Of a stretch of DNA of 64,000 nt, positions 1-13,300 are shown piece by piece. The stretch's first letter is position 1. Each line of letters opens with the position of its first letter. Origin of the DNA: Apostichopus japonicus (taxonomy: Eukaryota; Echinodermata; Holothuroidea; Aspidochirotida; Stichopodidae); the NCBI RefSeq assembly GCF_037975245.1, contig NC_092577.1:13319513-13383512 (forward strand), in the 5' to 3' direction. A program made the position numbers and the translations under genes. Below the pieces are notes generated by a model. The model did not search any database and was not told the DNA's origin. It was given only the letters and a program-made list of their open reading frames with translations.

Positions 1-2459
1 TGATTGTAGCAACGACTTGTTTGCAAGAAGCCGGCAGAACTTTGTAGGAAATATTCGTTGTAAAGTTGGTAACGTCAGTGCCTGTGTGACTTGGGTAAAA
101 TGCTCCTTTAAGGAATATTACTCGCTAAGAAATAACATGCTGCCAAGGATGTATGTACTGCTTTTCGAATCCACCCTCGGCCTGTTCGTATTTGTGACCT
201 GGGATTACAGCAAAAACGCAGACCAATCAGGTGTTGTCTCGGCAATGACAGAATTGCACTGGGCAGAAGAGAATCCTTTCAGTCAGTTTACGTGCCCCGC
301 AGCTATAGATTTCATCCATTTAAAAAAAAAAAAGTCAATATGTTAATGTGCGATACATGATAACGTTATTATTACCCTAGTGGTCCTCGTTTGGAATGGA
401 CATACATTTTGGATGATCTGAAGATTGAGTTGTTCTTACCATACTCGCTGTAACACGATATATTCTGGAAAAGATTTATTCTTTTTGTGACACCAATTCA
501 CCCAGGTACTTGCTCTTGCCTCTGGTATATTTACTGGAGAACCAATTAACAACTTATTCTGCTCTTACAACGATCTTTGCAATCACAAGCAAATCTATAC
601 AGCAATATGTTTTATATGACGATATGAGTGTACACGAAACAGTCATCTAATAGCAGTATATTCTTAAACAGCTAACCTGAAAGAGAAACAAATTTAATAA
701 TTGGTCAGGATTTTTTAATTTGGTATGGTAAACCAGGGGATATCTTAGACATCCCTAAATTGAAGAGAACGAACGGACATACACTGACATGCAGGTGAGG
801 ACACCGAACATAACAATGTTACTCAGTAGATGGAGACCAGTCGAGATAAACTGAGGTTAAAATGAGACAAAAAAAGAAGGTTTAGGAGTAAATTACATGC
901 ACATTTCACATAAAAATAGCACTAGATTTGCCTTATTTCTGATTGGACGAACATTTAAAAGCAACAGCGCTGCATTTTTACATTACCAGGGTTTTCGTTA
1001 GTAGCCGGGACCCGGGTCAAATGACCCGCCTACTTCACTACCCCAGCACCCCCCCCCCCACCCGGTTCCTACGCCCTTGGTCTTAATGTTTTGTTCATTC
1101 ACTTTCACATGAGAGTAGTAATTTCCTAATCAGACAGGATGAATATTTGGTACATATCTCCGAAAGTCTGAACATCCTTTTTATTTCTTTGTTTGGATTC
1201 TCCTGTTTTACATGTGCTAACAAACTACACATGAAGCTAAGTGTTAAAACTGTTTAAAAGCAAACATAACTGCTTTATATTTGTACTAGTTACCACACCC
1301 TGGAGGACTTGTCGATGTGAGTGATTAATCTACCAAGCTGAACACTGTTCAGATCAGATGAGAGCTATTCTCCTGTTACTGTGCCCGTTCGCAAATTTGT
1401 CCACGAACAATACCAGATCTAACTTCTCGGACTTCAACGACAATCGGACACTGGCTGTATTAACGCGGCCGTTTGGCACTCTGGCTACTCAGTCATGAGG
1501 AAGTTTTCACAAAAAATTCAAAACTGATGGCGCTATGCTAGATAAGCATAGACACAAGGCTTTTTCTCTCCCTTCGGGAAGGTATATATATATAGATTAC
1601 AACTTGCGAGGGTAAAGGGCTGCGGCGCTGGACTTGCCTGGAAAGGGCGATGTTTGGTGATCAAAATGTCAAAAGTTGGGCCAATTTCCCTCGGGGGGGC
1701 ACCTGGGGGTCACGGCTTTGTCGTGGGGGGGGGGCACGTGACCCCCCCCCCCCCCCCGTAGCTACGCCACTTTGTGCATATATATTTTAACATTATTTGA
1801 AGTAGGGCTAAAAACTAGTTCCGCATCCACAGTTCCAACCCTTCAACAAATCCCCCTACCCGCACTCGAAATTTCTTTTCCCAACTACAGGTTTGCAATT
1901 GTGTGGAAATAGTTGCTCATGATTGGTCGAAAAAATTATATCAGCACAATAGAAACCTTCACTTCGAGGTTACCAAAATGTCTGCATTCATTCGTTTCAA
2001 CGAAGAAATAACCGTTCAAAATTACCCGAAGCTTTTCGTTAATATATGTAGATATGTTTGGAATTGGTTTGCGATATATTTCCCACTAGTATTGTATGAT
2101 CTACTTTGATCGAAGTTTTCTGTGAAGGCATTAATCGATAACATCGCACAGTGAAGTTTCGTACAGGGTGCATCAAATATGTGCTGTAGGCAGATATGTA
2201 TTATGACTTTGTACACAGTGCAGTGACAGAAATATGTCATAATGTACGCTATACTGTTTTGTGTATATTCATGCAAGACTCGTGAACTTGCGTCGTGAAG
2301 TTGATTTTAGTGTAGGCCTACCCATTCCACGAAACGAATTCCGATTTCTAGAACGGCTCACGAATCTTGGATAACGTATACAAGAACCCAATGAAATGTA
2401 GCGTAAACATGTGATCCAAACATTAAACGTAAAGCTAGGGCGTTTGAAGGGAAACCCCG
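1..2459. other. Gene-free stretch, no recognised feature
   Basis: No gene is supported. One + frame is open from the window edge to base 346, but it has no ATG near its start, no recognisable domain and ends in an A-rich tract. A G/C-homopolymer-rich patch around 1690-1775 ends in GTAGCTACGCCAC, which resembles the right end of hAT-like short elements found elsewhere in the window. No matching left end or target duplication was found for it. Confidence 0.5.
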
Positions 2460-2583
2460 TAACTAGACTTAATTAAGAGTTAGTGTGTAACTCAGTGTAT
2501 GTGTTCGAACTTCCAAGCGATGGTCATTATTGATGCTGACATCACGAGCAATCTGATTGGCTGAAAACTCCGTTATTGCAAAC
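2460..2583 (+). repeat. Dispersed direct repeat, copy 1
   Basis: This ~124-bp segment begins TAACTAGACTTAATT and recurs, diverged, 840 bp downstream at 3300. Both copies share the opening TAACTAGACTTAAT, the block AGTGTGTAACTCAGTGTATG and the end ATTGGCTGAAAACTCCGT. It could be the two ends of an old element or a local duplication. No TG...CA termini or target duplication were seen, so an LTR reading is not supported. Confidence 0.75.
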
Positions 2584-3299
2584 CTGCCTGGTAGCCATAT
2601 TTGCCCATGCAGTCACTGTAATACATGCTGTCCATTATTATGTATAGTTTATATTTCAGGTATCATTTTGATGAATTTCCTGAGAGATTGTATGTACCGG
2701 TTACGTGACAGCTCTCCTGGTACGGTTTTCTTGTGTTAGGCAAGTTTCTTAGTGAAATGTTCACTTCGAGTCTAGGCGTTGTGCTATGTTCGTTAGTGTA
2801 TTGCGGCGTATGTAGCCTAGCTTTTGTGTGTAGTGCACAGCGGAGTTTAAGTGTTGTTCGCTCTTGTTACTGAACATTTGTTTAGTTGATGAAATAATAG
2901 TTTACGTTGACAGTTATTGATTAATGTTTACTGTGCGGTAAATTATGTCCGGAATTTGGGGCCTTCTAGGAAAAATAGGCTGTTTTGGCCTATAAGACGA
3001 TATAGCTGTGATATGGGAGCCCCACTGTATTATGTGTAGCTAGTGTTGCTAGGCCTAGCACTATGCCCATGCTTACGAAGACCCGAGCTTTGTGTTATGT
3101 CCGAGTGGGGGCGTTGTTTCAGAATATTGGAAAGTCTCTTTTGTATACAGATAGTGGGGGGCCATGACATTGGGATAAAGGATTAGTAATGGCAGGATGA
3201 TCTCATGGTTTACCGTAGGGTTTACACCCCGTTGCAGGATTTACGATGTTTAGTTATTTTGATATATTAGTTGTCGATCAGATTTCAAGTGCTTGGCAA
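2584..3299. other. Spacer between the two direct repeats
   Basis: About 0.7 kb lies between the repeat copies at 2460 and 3300. No open frame of note, no RNA gene and no terminal repeats of its own were recognised. Confidence 0.5.
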
Positions 3300-3423
3300 T
3301 AACTAGACTTAATTTAGTGTCAGTGTGTAACTCAGTGTATGTCTTCTGCCAAGTCTTCCAAGGTCTTTATTGCTGCTGACGTCGCGAGTAATCTAATTGG
3401 CTGAAAACTCCGTAATTCCAAAC
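3300..3423 (+). repeat. Dispersed direct repeat, copy 2
   Basis: Second, diverged copy of the segment at 2460-2583, in the same orientation. Similarity starts at TAACTAGACTTAAT and fades after CTGAAAACTCCGTAATTCC. It ends shortly before the hAT-like insertion at 3476. Confidence 0.75.
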
Positions 3424-3475
3424 TGTTTGGGGACAAAATCGCCGCCCGCACCCCTACCCTCTCTCCTTACTAGAG

Positions 3476-4402
3476 CATAGGCGTACGAGGCGGGGGGCAT
3501 GGGGCAGACTGCCCCCCCCCAATTTCCAGAGGACAAGAAAATCTGGCAAAAGTCCTGAAAAATTCGGGCAGCCTAAGAGGAGAAAAAAAATATATGTATA
3601 TATAAATATGCAGTAGCTTGCCCGAATCTTTTTCAAATTTTTGCCCGACAATTCTATGGAGAGCGTTTTATGTTATTTGTTTTGTGACATTAATATTAAT
3701 ATAGGCCTTGTGATTTTCTTTATTTAGCATCATGTTGCCCGAATATTTCCGTGTAACACCACCGTTAGTGTAGCTCATCTGGGCTACCACGCTTTTTGCA
3801 CTATCAAAATTTTGTCTAACTAGTCACCTGTATACCTGGATATCCCCGACATGAGTGTATATAAAAAACGTTTTCTTTTTCATGGATGGTGGGGGGGGGG
3901 GGGGGGCGAGTGCCTACAAGCCTAGAAGTACAGGTTTATCGTATTCTTTGTTATTTTTTATACTTTTTTTGTGAGACAAATTGCAGTCTCACCCGACACA
4001 GCGACATTATCCCGCTTACGTGTCGTTGAACAATGTATGTTTTTCTGGAGGTAGCTGAGTACTGTGTTAAAATAATAAATACGGTAACTAAATAGGAGCT
4101 TAAAAAATATACTGTCCTATTTTCCCCTTCAAAGTGATGTTACCATTTTTTCTTCTTCTAATTTACCTAATATTTGGGGAAGTGTAAATTTCTAAAACGT
4201 GAGATTATAAAATAAAGAATGATTAGATGCAACTTGCAAGGCCTCAGAAGGGCCATTTCCGGCAATCGAGAGGCATTTTTGGACAAAAACATTCTTGTAC
4301 GCTCCGCGCCAACCGATGGTGGCCCTTCGCTTAGATAGCCACGGGAACTTTGGGGCACAAAAGTTTCTGCCCCCCAAACTGAAATGGTCCCGTACGCCTA
4401 TG
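3476..4402. mobile_element. hAT-like non-autonomous DNA transposon (CATAGGCGTACG ends)
   Basis: The element is bounded by a perfect 8-bp target duplication TACTAGAG (3468-3475 and 4403-4410). Its inverted ends read CATAGGCGTACG on both sides. Eight-base duplications are typical of hAT transposons. No transposase frame is present, so it must have been mobilised in trans. Near the right end, about 4240-4345, it carries a segment with TGTACGCTCCGCGCCAACC that recurs near 20900, 22020, 24720 and 25990. The left side has long G and C homopolymers, as in the related elements at 25325 and 38732. Confidence 0.85.
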
Positions 4403-5073
4403 TACTAGAGACACGAGTGTCAGTACCAATTGGCATTTATCTTAACATCGGACTTTTCCTAACACCACATCTGTTTCATGATTCGAGAAGAAAATACCAT
4501 AAAACTCTGTTATATATAACATATGCCGGTTATATTGCATAACCTTTCCTCACACAACCTCAAAATTACTTATCCCAACATACATCCCAGCCTCCAACCC
4601 CCCCCCCTAACCTCACACCCCACGATCACAAAAGACTATGTATAGTTGACATGCAACTACGCCAACACTACAAGGTAACCATGTTGCACAATTAACACAC
4701 GCGCAGTGGTATTTGTCCATCGTAGGTTCTTTGAAACTTCATATAAAAATTCAAGGTAAGTTCACGCCCTTATTTTGTTATGTTTCATGTGGTTGGTTAC
4801 TTCTCAAATATCAATACTGGAAAGAATATTCATCTGTTTTCCTTAATTCAATTCTTCATAAAAATATATATATTAACCGTGAAAATACCATTGCATGTGT
4901 TTTAATATTGTGACATGTCAATATATATATATATGACTTATATACGTGTACAGTGAACACAGAGTTCTCAGTGGATTTGTAAGGTATCTTGGGCAATTTG
5001 CGCTGTCTCTGCAACTGAAAATAATTATTTACTAGGTCTAAATATTGTCCTCACTGGTTCTAAGCTTTCTAAC

Positions 5074-5113
5074 AACATTATTTCCTTAAAATTATGTTTA
5101 AGGAAATAATGTT
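5074..5113. repeat. Perfect inverted repeat, 17-bp arms
   Basis: The arms AACATTATTTCCTTAAA (5074-5090) and its exact complement (5097-5113) flank a 6-nt loop. The structure could fold as a short hairpin or be the core of a small palindromic element. No flanking duplication was seen. Confidence 0.8.
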
Positions 5114-5415
5114 TTCGTTAGCTTTCATTATCAAGTTTAAAAGAGAGACGAAAGCTACTTGTTTTGTTGTTTACTATTGTTCCATCCTCTAGAGATAATG
5201 AACTATATGCAAAGCCTCACAACCGCGTCATTTAAGCATTTCATTGTTTCAAATTCCACCTCACGACTGGTTATGCTGTAGAAATTGTCTGATTCAAAAG
5301 CACCAGCTGGTGCAATCTGTACAATCATAACACTTGGGTAGTACGCCCTAATTTACAGTTAAACAGAGCCATTTCATACGCATTCACACACCAGTAGAAG
5401 CGCTGTGGTTGATTG

Positions 5416-5416
5416 G

Positions 5417-5474
<58 letters not shown>

Positions 5475-5503
5475 TATAGATATATATATATATATATATA
5501 TAG

Positions 5504-5534
<31 letters not shown>

Positions 5535-5575
5535 GATATATATATAGATATATATATATATATATATAGATATAG

Positions 5576-5611
<36 letters not shown>
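5416..5611. repeat. (TA)n microsatellite
   Basis: Nearly 200 bp of alternating TA, interrupted by occasional GATATA and CATATA variants. The Ile/Tyr-rich open frames through it on both strands are artefacts of the repeat. Confidence 0.97.
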
Positions 5612-5625
5612 TGTGGCTTATTCAA

Positions 5626-5696
5626 CAAGAAATCGATAAATGACTTATACGTAATCATGTGAACCAAAATGTTTATTGTAAGACACTGTGCGAAAC
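5626..5696 (+). repeat. Short direct repeat, copy 1
   Basis: Starts AAGAAATCGATAAATG and contains AAAATGTTTATTGTAAG. A diverged copy lies at 6021-6084, about 395 bp downstream. Copy 1 directly abuts the (TA)n tract. Confidence 0.7.
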
Positions 5697-6020
5697 CTAG
5701 TTCTATGCAGAACATAAGAAATAACGCTTTCGTTTATTTTTGAAAATTATGATTTTGGTCAAAAAATAGAGCAGGCAATCAATCAATCAATCAATTGTAA
5801 CCAAAGAAGTAAAATGAATAGAAAAGTTTGAATTAAGAATTATATTGTTTGCCTTTGTTCATTATATTTCCCTCTTTTAAATATATTTGAATAAAAGGAT
5901 TGTAAATGATACATATCGATATTAAAATAAACAAATCGGGCAAATAATCAGTTTGAAGCAATTTATTTCGTAATCAAGTGTGTTTGCGTCATAGAGCGAA
6001 CACTCATTTTTTTTTTATCA

Positions 6021-6084
6021 TAAGAAATCGATAGATGGCTTATACGTCATCAAAATGTTTATTGTAAGTTAGACATCGGGAAAC
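6021..6084 (+). repeat. Short direct repeat, copy 2
   Basis: Diverged copy of 5626-5696, with a short internal deletion before AAAATGTTTATTGTAAG. Confidence 0.7.
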
Positions 6085-9000
6085 ACCTGAGAAAACCAAC
6101 TGGAGAGTGATGTTGATAGTTTTATTTAATGACCTGAGTTACAAATCGACAGGCTGATCATGTCGATAGTTTGGTAGGGGCGGATAAAGGGTTTCAGAAA
6201 GGTGGGGAGAGTGTGACCCTGAGATCGTTGACTCCAATGTAGAGGTGAGTCTAAGATTGCATCTCTACAAAAAAAAACAGAATAGATGTGAAATTGTGCA
6301 TTGCGGGGCATATTTTAGCTGTAATGCAGGTGTATGTTTACTCCCTTTAAGTACCATTACCATTTAACTACATTCGTTTTTTTTTTTTTTTTTTTTTTTT
6401 TGTGGCTGTGGGCGAGAGTGGATGCAAATCAGAGATCCGCGCTTTAATGTGGCTAGCATCGTTTGTGACAAGTTTGATAGTTGGGAATTGTTCAAAAGCA
6501 AACAACTTAATAGTTGTTAAAGATTCAAATTATCTGTCTTTTTCATTCTTTCACTCCCACTTTCCCTACTTACTAATATTTCCTGTTTTTCTCTGTTTTA
6601 TTTCTTCTTTGTAATTTTCGTCTAAAACTTCGATTGGTTCCCAACTTTCCACTTATCATACCCTTGATAACACTTGTTAGCAGTCGTGTCTATATTGTTG
6701 CACAAGAGTCAATTACACAAACTGAATAACTCCGTCTGTCTATACCCAGAGTTCTCCCATCAAAAATGTTTCCTTTAAATTAACAGTGGGGTACAAAAAA
6801 ATCAATGATTTGTTTCCCAATAAGATCAATTACAATCAATATTTATTTTTTTTATTAATAGTAAACTGGTATATATAGACTCGTACAACGACCAGTGTAT
6901 AACAAGTGTTTTATCATTACTTCGAAGGGACTGGCCATCTTCCATGTCAACCGATAAATATTATTTTTAATTGTCATAGAAAAACATTACGTTTCACTCA
7001 AATAACAGCGAGGACATTATGTTGAGCATAGAACGAATTCAGTTCACACACATAACCTGTAGCTAATGAGTTTTGGATGTCGCGTGGGTTACTTCTCCTT
7101 AACTACTTATGACAGTGTTTGCGAGTCAGTGTTACTTACAGAAATTTTACGGTGAGATTATGTTGGAAGATATTTAATTAAGTTTTCGACAATGCCGAAA
7201 CCATTCACCATTGTTCTTTTTGAAGATTTGGAATGAAATGTTCATATATTTTTCGGTCAGGATTGAGTACTTTCTCTGAAAATCCTACATCGCTACATGA
7301 CAAAGTTGGAAAAACAGGATTTGCTTAAAAGTGTTGGTTATTGTAAATTACAAAGAAACGATAGCACTTTCTCATCGACTCATTCAAGTAAGTACCTAAA
7401 AAAAAAACGCAACAGTATGTCGTGCCTGTAACCCTATTGGGCGTGCAGTATAGTTATGTTGCTTGTGTGTGTGTTCCTGTGCGTGTGTGCACCTAAAATG
7501 ATGTTAATGGAAGTAGTCGTTGTACATACCATATTGGCAGTAAATAACAAGTTATTAATTGAGACTTTACATAAGTCGCCATATTCATATATAATGTTAC
7601 ATTGTTGAGATAATTGTGATAAGCAACTGTCCGACGATAACTGTATAGCCTCCGTTACAATACTAAGCTTTGCGAAGACAACAATTGTTTACGGCTCAAT
7701 GCGAGTCGGATATACTACTAGCCTACTAGCCTACACCATATATCAGCTGAATCGGATGGTAAGAAAGCGGGTTGAATGGAAGAATTGTATACATAACTAA
7801 TACCATGTTACTAATGCAACATTAAACCATTCCATTTTACATCTGAAGTACAAAACATATTCCGTTTTCTGTGCAAATTCGAATAAAATCACTGTAAACA
7901 ATAGTTAGTCAATATGACTAAAAAAAATTAGTCACAACGATGCCTCTATCGACCAGTTTCTTCTAGTCATTTGACTATATAACATTAGTTTTGTGACTAA
8001 TTAAATCGAGTTTTCTGACTAATTAAAATTAGTCCTACTACGATGCCTCTATCGACCAAAGCTTAGTCCAGTGACCAAAAATATTAGTCATTGCAACTTT
8101 GACTACTTATTTAGGTCACAAGACTAGTTTAAGACTAAGTACTTGTTAGTTAAGAAAAGAGATAGTGACACACATTGTAAGTTTCATGGTAATTTTTATT
8201 AACATTCAGTATTAATGCAAAATGTGACAAATAAGCATTCCATTAAAAATTCATCTCATAAAGAACAGTAACAATCACTAAAGGTTTAAGAACATTTAAA
8301 ACTAAAATATATATGTATTGGACAATTGGGAAAACTTATCTTTACAAAATTGTCAAAATCTTCTCCGATAAAACATCTTGAGACTACTCATGGGATTACT
8401 TAGAAACGCTCCTAAGTTGGCAGTGTTCAACAGTTTTCAAACAATTAGATCATGCATCATTATGAGCTCCATCAGTTTCATCAAAATAGCAGCATGGAAA
8501 AGATGTGGACAGACAGATAAAGGGAAAGTTTGCGAGTACACAGCTCAAATATAAAAATAGAACTTTAGCCAAATAAATTATCTTAACTAATATTTAAATA
8601 TACATATGCATAACATGTATTTAATATACACAAAATAATATATCATATAACTATTTATAATTTATTTATAAAAATAATACCCCATGTCAAATCAAATGGT
8701 ATAAAAAGGCCTTCAGTAGCTCTATATGACCTTAGCTGTTAAAAGGGCCAGAAAATATCCTTATAAATCATCATCTCGAATTAGGATAAATAAAAATATT
8801 ACCATGACAAGCTAAACAAAAAAGTGAGCTTAAAAGAGAACCATTGACCAGAGATTATATCTCTATGTCTAACAACATCTGACAACTACATTTAAAACAA
8901 AAGCATAATATAAGTCATTTTATGAACTTGGAAGTGATAGTATTCTGAGTTTCTGACCATGAGATGTGATGGTACAATATTATTGCAGAACATGCAAGTT

Positions 9001-9593
9001 GAATATGTTATTATCTTTGAAGCAACACTAGGGTGGAACAGAAAACAAAGTAGTTAAAACATTTCTAGAAGTACTTTATCACAAACTATATGCTATGTCT
9101 TGAATGGTAGAAACTTACCTTCTAGGTCAATTTTTTGGGGTACACTTTAAATGAGGTCCCAACATTCAATCACACTAACCCCATTTAATGATTGTAATTT
9201 TTTCCAAGTGCACTGAAGTCCAAATATATCGAACATCATTTGCTGATAATTTGCTTGATCCCAAAGGTGTGCGCAAGTACACAAACAATGATCTTATACA
9301 CTACACTTATGTGGGGCTTAGGCATGCACTATAGCATACTAGTAGTATGACCGGTGTGCATTATTGAATATAACCGGTGTGCGGTATTATGTGTACGTAC
9401 ATGCTACAATTTCTGCTGAGAAATTATTTGTCATAAGTTTGGTTTATGACTCACCACAGTTTTTCTATAAATCAATGCTGAATACTCAAGTGAACTATCT
9501 CTTTGCATTACACAAAAAAATATCCTTCCTTTTTCACTTTTGACATACAGTGCGGTAAAGTAACAAGGGCCTAAAGACATTTGGTTAAGTATG

Positions 9594-9637
9594 TAACATA
9601 TAGCCACACTCTGTAACATATAGCCACACTCTGTAAG
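9594..9637 (+). repeat. 22-bp tandem duplication
   Basis: The block GTAACATATAGCCACACTCT occurs twice back to back, exactly. It lies inside the eroded transposon. Confidence 0.9.
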
Positions 9638-9739
9638 TGTAATGTAAATTAGCCATTTATATTGCAACATTGGCATAGTATTTACCTAACACTATCTATG
9701 GTCCTTGGTAACACATATCAGACATTATGCTCAATGTGG

Positions 9740-9963
9740 TTAGCTACATCTACATGTTCCCCATGGGACATCCCATATCATTGCTGCCATAAAGCGGTGC
9801 AAATGCTATATCTTTAATTACCTCCCAGGGTACCCTATACACCTAGGTGAAGAGAGGCAATTGAGATTAAGTGTCTTCATTAAAGATACATACGTATCGA
9901 CCAGGTTTGTACATGAACCCACGATCATGGAATCCTGTGTTCAGTGCCCTAACCATTCCGCCA
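9740..9963 (-). mobile_element. tRNA-derived SINE
   Basis: Read on the minus strand, an A-box TGGCGGAATGG (9963-9953) fits the RNA polymerase III consensus. It is followed about 30 nt later by a B-box-like GTGGGTTCATGTAC (9922-9909) with one mismatch to the core. The body downstream contains TCTTCACCTAGGTGTATAGG, a stretch I associate with SINEs of marine invertebrates. The 3' limit is approximate. Confidence 0.6.
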
Positions 9964-10077
9964 CAACTTCTCTATGTCTTTACGTACTGTGGTTATTTCA
10001 CTGATTGCATAATGCACACTGTATATCACAGATTGTTCCTTATATTTAAAGTAGCATACGCCCATTAAAAGCCCCAC

Positions 10078-10385
10078 TGACTTACACACTAAATCACAAA
10101 AGTAATGTGGTCTCTAAGTCTAGATAGAAGTTTTCACTAGCTCAATGCTACCTATCACCGGATAGCTGACAAGTTGGCCTTTCATGGCATTAACAATTTT
10201 CTGTATCATGACCATGTAGATATTTTGCTATTCGAGCCGGAAGTTTTCGTCACTTTTAAACAAGCCTCTTCACTCAGTGGTAAACAGTTTTCCTACGCTA
10301 CTCCTCGGAAGCCTAAAGGGTTCTAAAACTGCCTCAATTGACCCAATTTTCTCACCACATGTACTTCCATTCATGTTCTCCAACA
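10078..10385 (-). repeat. Transposon-internal segment shared with 37110-37395
   Basis: Aligned with 37110-37395 this segment shares GACTTACACACTAAA, AGATAGAAGTTTTCA, a TGGCC.TTCATGGCATT block, ATCATGACC and the end ACCA..TGTACTT. On the minus strand both copies can be read as a related peptide, STxGxKIGxIE, which hints at an old coding region. Both sit inside terminal-inverted-repeat elements. The protein family was not recognised. Confidence 0.65.
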
Positions 10386-13300
10386 TGCAAGCCACAAAAA
10401 ACTAGATGATTGATAACAGGTCAAAAAAGATGTTCTCCGCTGCTTGTTGGCACTTACCTGAAGAAGAACAATTGAGGGGATGGATATAGACTCTAATAGG
10501 AGTATGCCCCCTTAATTGAGAGATGAATTTTTTTTCATACCAAATTGATACTTTTTATAGTCGTCACATTATAAACCACAACAGAATTCTATGCAATTAT
10601 CAATTTTGGTCCATAAAGATGTCTTTTCAGAGATTTCAGTATGCACTGTGCAGTGTGTAAATACACATGATATGAGCAATACTGTGTAAGCAATAACCAG
10701 GTCTACATCTGCAACAACATTTCCAGTCACCAATTTTGATAAGCTTGACCAAGTTGGGTGCATTTATGAATTCTTGCAGGTTTTATTGGTATCTGGGTCA
10801 CAGTCCACTTGGTCTGGCTTGCCATACCTGCAGAAACATCATCTAGAGAAGGGTCAGCGGGGAGGGCTGTTTCGTCTCTGGCTCTGAAATGTGATGAAAA
10901 CTACTTTTGTTTAGCTCAGCTGATTCCTCCCAAACTGACCTACAGGACATACCCCAATGTATTCCTGAACTGTTTGGAACATGTTAAACTGATATTGCCT
11001 GTCACTCCAGTGCAACTGTTAAGTTACTTAGAATAAGAGAATTAACTTGAAGGGGTTCTTTGCCAAAACTGGATCATTGGGATTTGTAAACCACAGCCTA
11101 ACTGTAAAAGTTTGTACAGTAGTCTAAAGGAAAGCTTACTGGAATGCTATCTAGATACACAGTTCACCTCAATAACATATCCAGTCCATTTAAAGGTTCA
11201 TGCATAGGTTGTTACAATATATATTAAAGACAGGTATTGGGGACAAGAGGTAGATAGGGGGCATAATTTTTGATAAAACATTCAAATTTGTTGCTTGTCA
11301 AAGAACAACAATGTCAAATTACCTTATTCTCCATGGGTGGCAAGCACTGGTTCCTATAGTTACTACAGTAGATCTCCCATGATGTATCAGGATATCTATT
11401 TCTGCTGTCAGAGTTGTTTGGAATTTGTTGTTACCTCATCTAACCAGTTGAGTCCATTGATACAACAATCATTCAAAGTATATAGCTGTGAATGCTGAGG
11501 ACTTGGCACATTACCTTTCTCTGAGAATTGACAAACAACAGAAAATTTATGATAGGCTGAGTAGGCTCAAAACTCCTTTATGCACATATGCAGGAGCAGA
11601 AAATGCATACCATTGTGGATTATTTGCTAAATAAGACTCAAAACATTCTCTGTTCAGGGTATTAGCACTCAGCAGCCACTTCACTTAGGATACAGAACCC
11701 TACAACATTGTGCTACAGCTGGTGTAGACTTGGTCTAGGAAGTAGGATACTAACATAGCGCCACTTACGGCCACTATGATTATGAACCTGAGGCCTAGGC
11801 CTAAGCTAACAACATTATGGGTATTTCATGCATTGAAACCGAGTTTTTGTCCTTAGTTTAACACAAGGTACTTCCAACTTTAGCAAAAATAACCTAATAT
11901 ATGAGTCCCACTCCGAAGATCTTCAGTTCAGAGTGCACGAAATCCAGACCGGGTTGGTGGTCGACGAAGTGGTGTCTAGAAACTTGACGTAGGCTAGCCT
12001 AGTACACCACAGGCGCTCGTAACATTATAGAATATAGGCCTAGTGTATAGTAAAGGCTTCATAATTGACGCACCCCCGTAATTGACGCACCTTCAATTAT
12101 TACTTGCAACGATACAGAAGGCCACCTAAACTTTTTGCAGTCAAGCAGAATTACATATTTCATGAGTTTGAATCCATTTCAGCTATTTGCTGACCAAATT
12201 ATGTTATTTTTTTAAGCTTTTAACACCCTCCCCCCAGTTTAACACATTTTTTGGACATTTGGAAATCTTACTCCCTAAAAATAACCAAATTTACTTCAAT
12301 ATGATACCACTACTCTCTGGGACCTGACCTGTCTAAGCTTAGAGGTTCAGAGCATAGCAAACAGCATCCAAAGTGAATGGATGTATACTTAGGCCTACAC
12401 TACAGTTAGCTTATCGACGAATGTGTCAATTTAGGGGTATGAAAGAACTTGACACAGCAGACATTTTGTGTTCAAATTCTTCTCAATTGTTCATTGCGTA
12501 GGCACAGAACAATAAATATTTTGAGATCATTACATTTCTGAGGGACTAAACATATGAAAAGTGCAGGCAGTTGAGTGATTTTGATTTTATGTTGACCGAC
12601 ATCGTCAATTCAATCCTTAAGTGCGTCAATTACGAGCCCACCATGCTACTAGCTAATAATACACATTTATATAAAACATGTCATATAAGTGTGTATTACT
12701 GCTACTACTACTAGAGCCTATAGTACTATTCATCTACGAGCGCATGTGGGCTACACTAGGAAGACTAAGCTCCTAGCCTAGCTTCGTCCTAGCGTTAGCA
12801 ACAGTTTAGCTTACTAAGGCCTACCGTTATAATTTTACTATACTTTCCAGCCAAACATATCGCGGATATTCAAACCTTCCTTGAAAATTATGTCAATTGT
12901 GTCAACTATTATTTATTAGAATTCCAGTTGTGATTGAACTTACCTAACTGACGACAATTAGAAACTGCTTCTGACAATTTGTTAAATGATTAAGAATCTT
13001 CTTATTTTGTTGATAGCCCTGTTCTATCAGTTAGGCAATGACCGCAATGTACGACGTACGACGTATTACGTACGTGTATACAGTAGACATGTAATCGCCG
13101 GTCGTCGTCTGATTTTTTGATATCTGATCATCTGAACACGGTATTCTACGGTACGATGATTGGATAAAAATAATGACGTCATTGGTCAAAGCTGAAGGTT
13201 ATAGAAAGTAAACAAACAGAAGACTAGAACATTCTCGTCACGCTTACATACATGACATGCATAGTGAGTGTCAAACAAGTTCGTACAATTTTATGTGACT

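Larger units (their letters stand above)
4411..7889. other. Gene-free stretch with simple repeats
   Basis: No gene is supported. It holds a perfect 17-bp-arm inverted repeat (5074-5113), a (TA)n tract (5416-5611), a diverged direct repeat pair (5626-5696 and 6021-6084) and a poly-T run near 6378-6401. Open frames here are short and without recognisable domains. Confidence 0.6.

Noticed and set aside
1-346. 114-codon open frame at the left edge
   Set aside because: It has no ATG at its start, no recognisable domain and no splice support; kept only as a note.
5325-5715. Ile/Tyr-rich open frames on both strands
   Set aside because: They are translations of the (TA)n tract.
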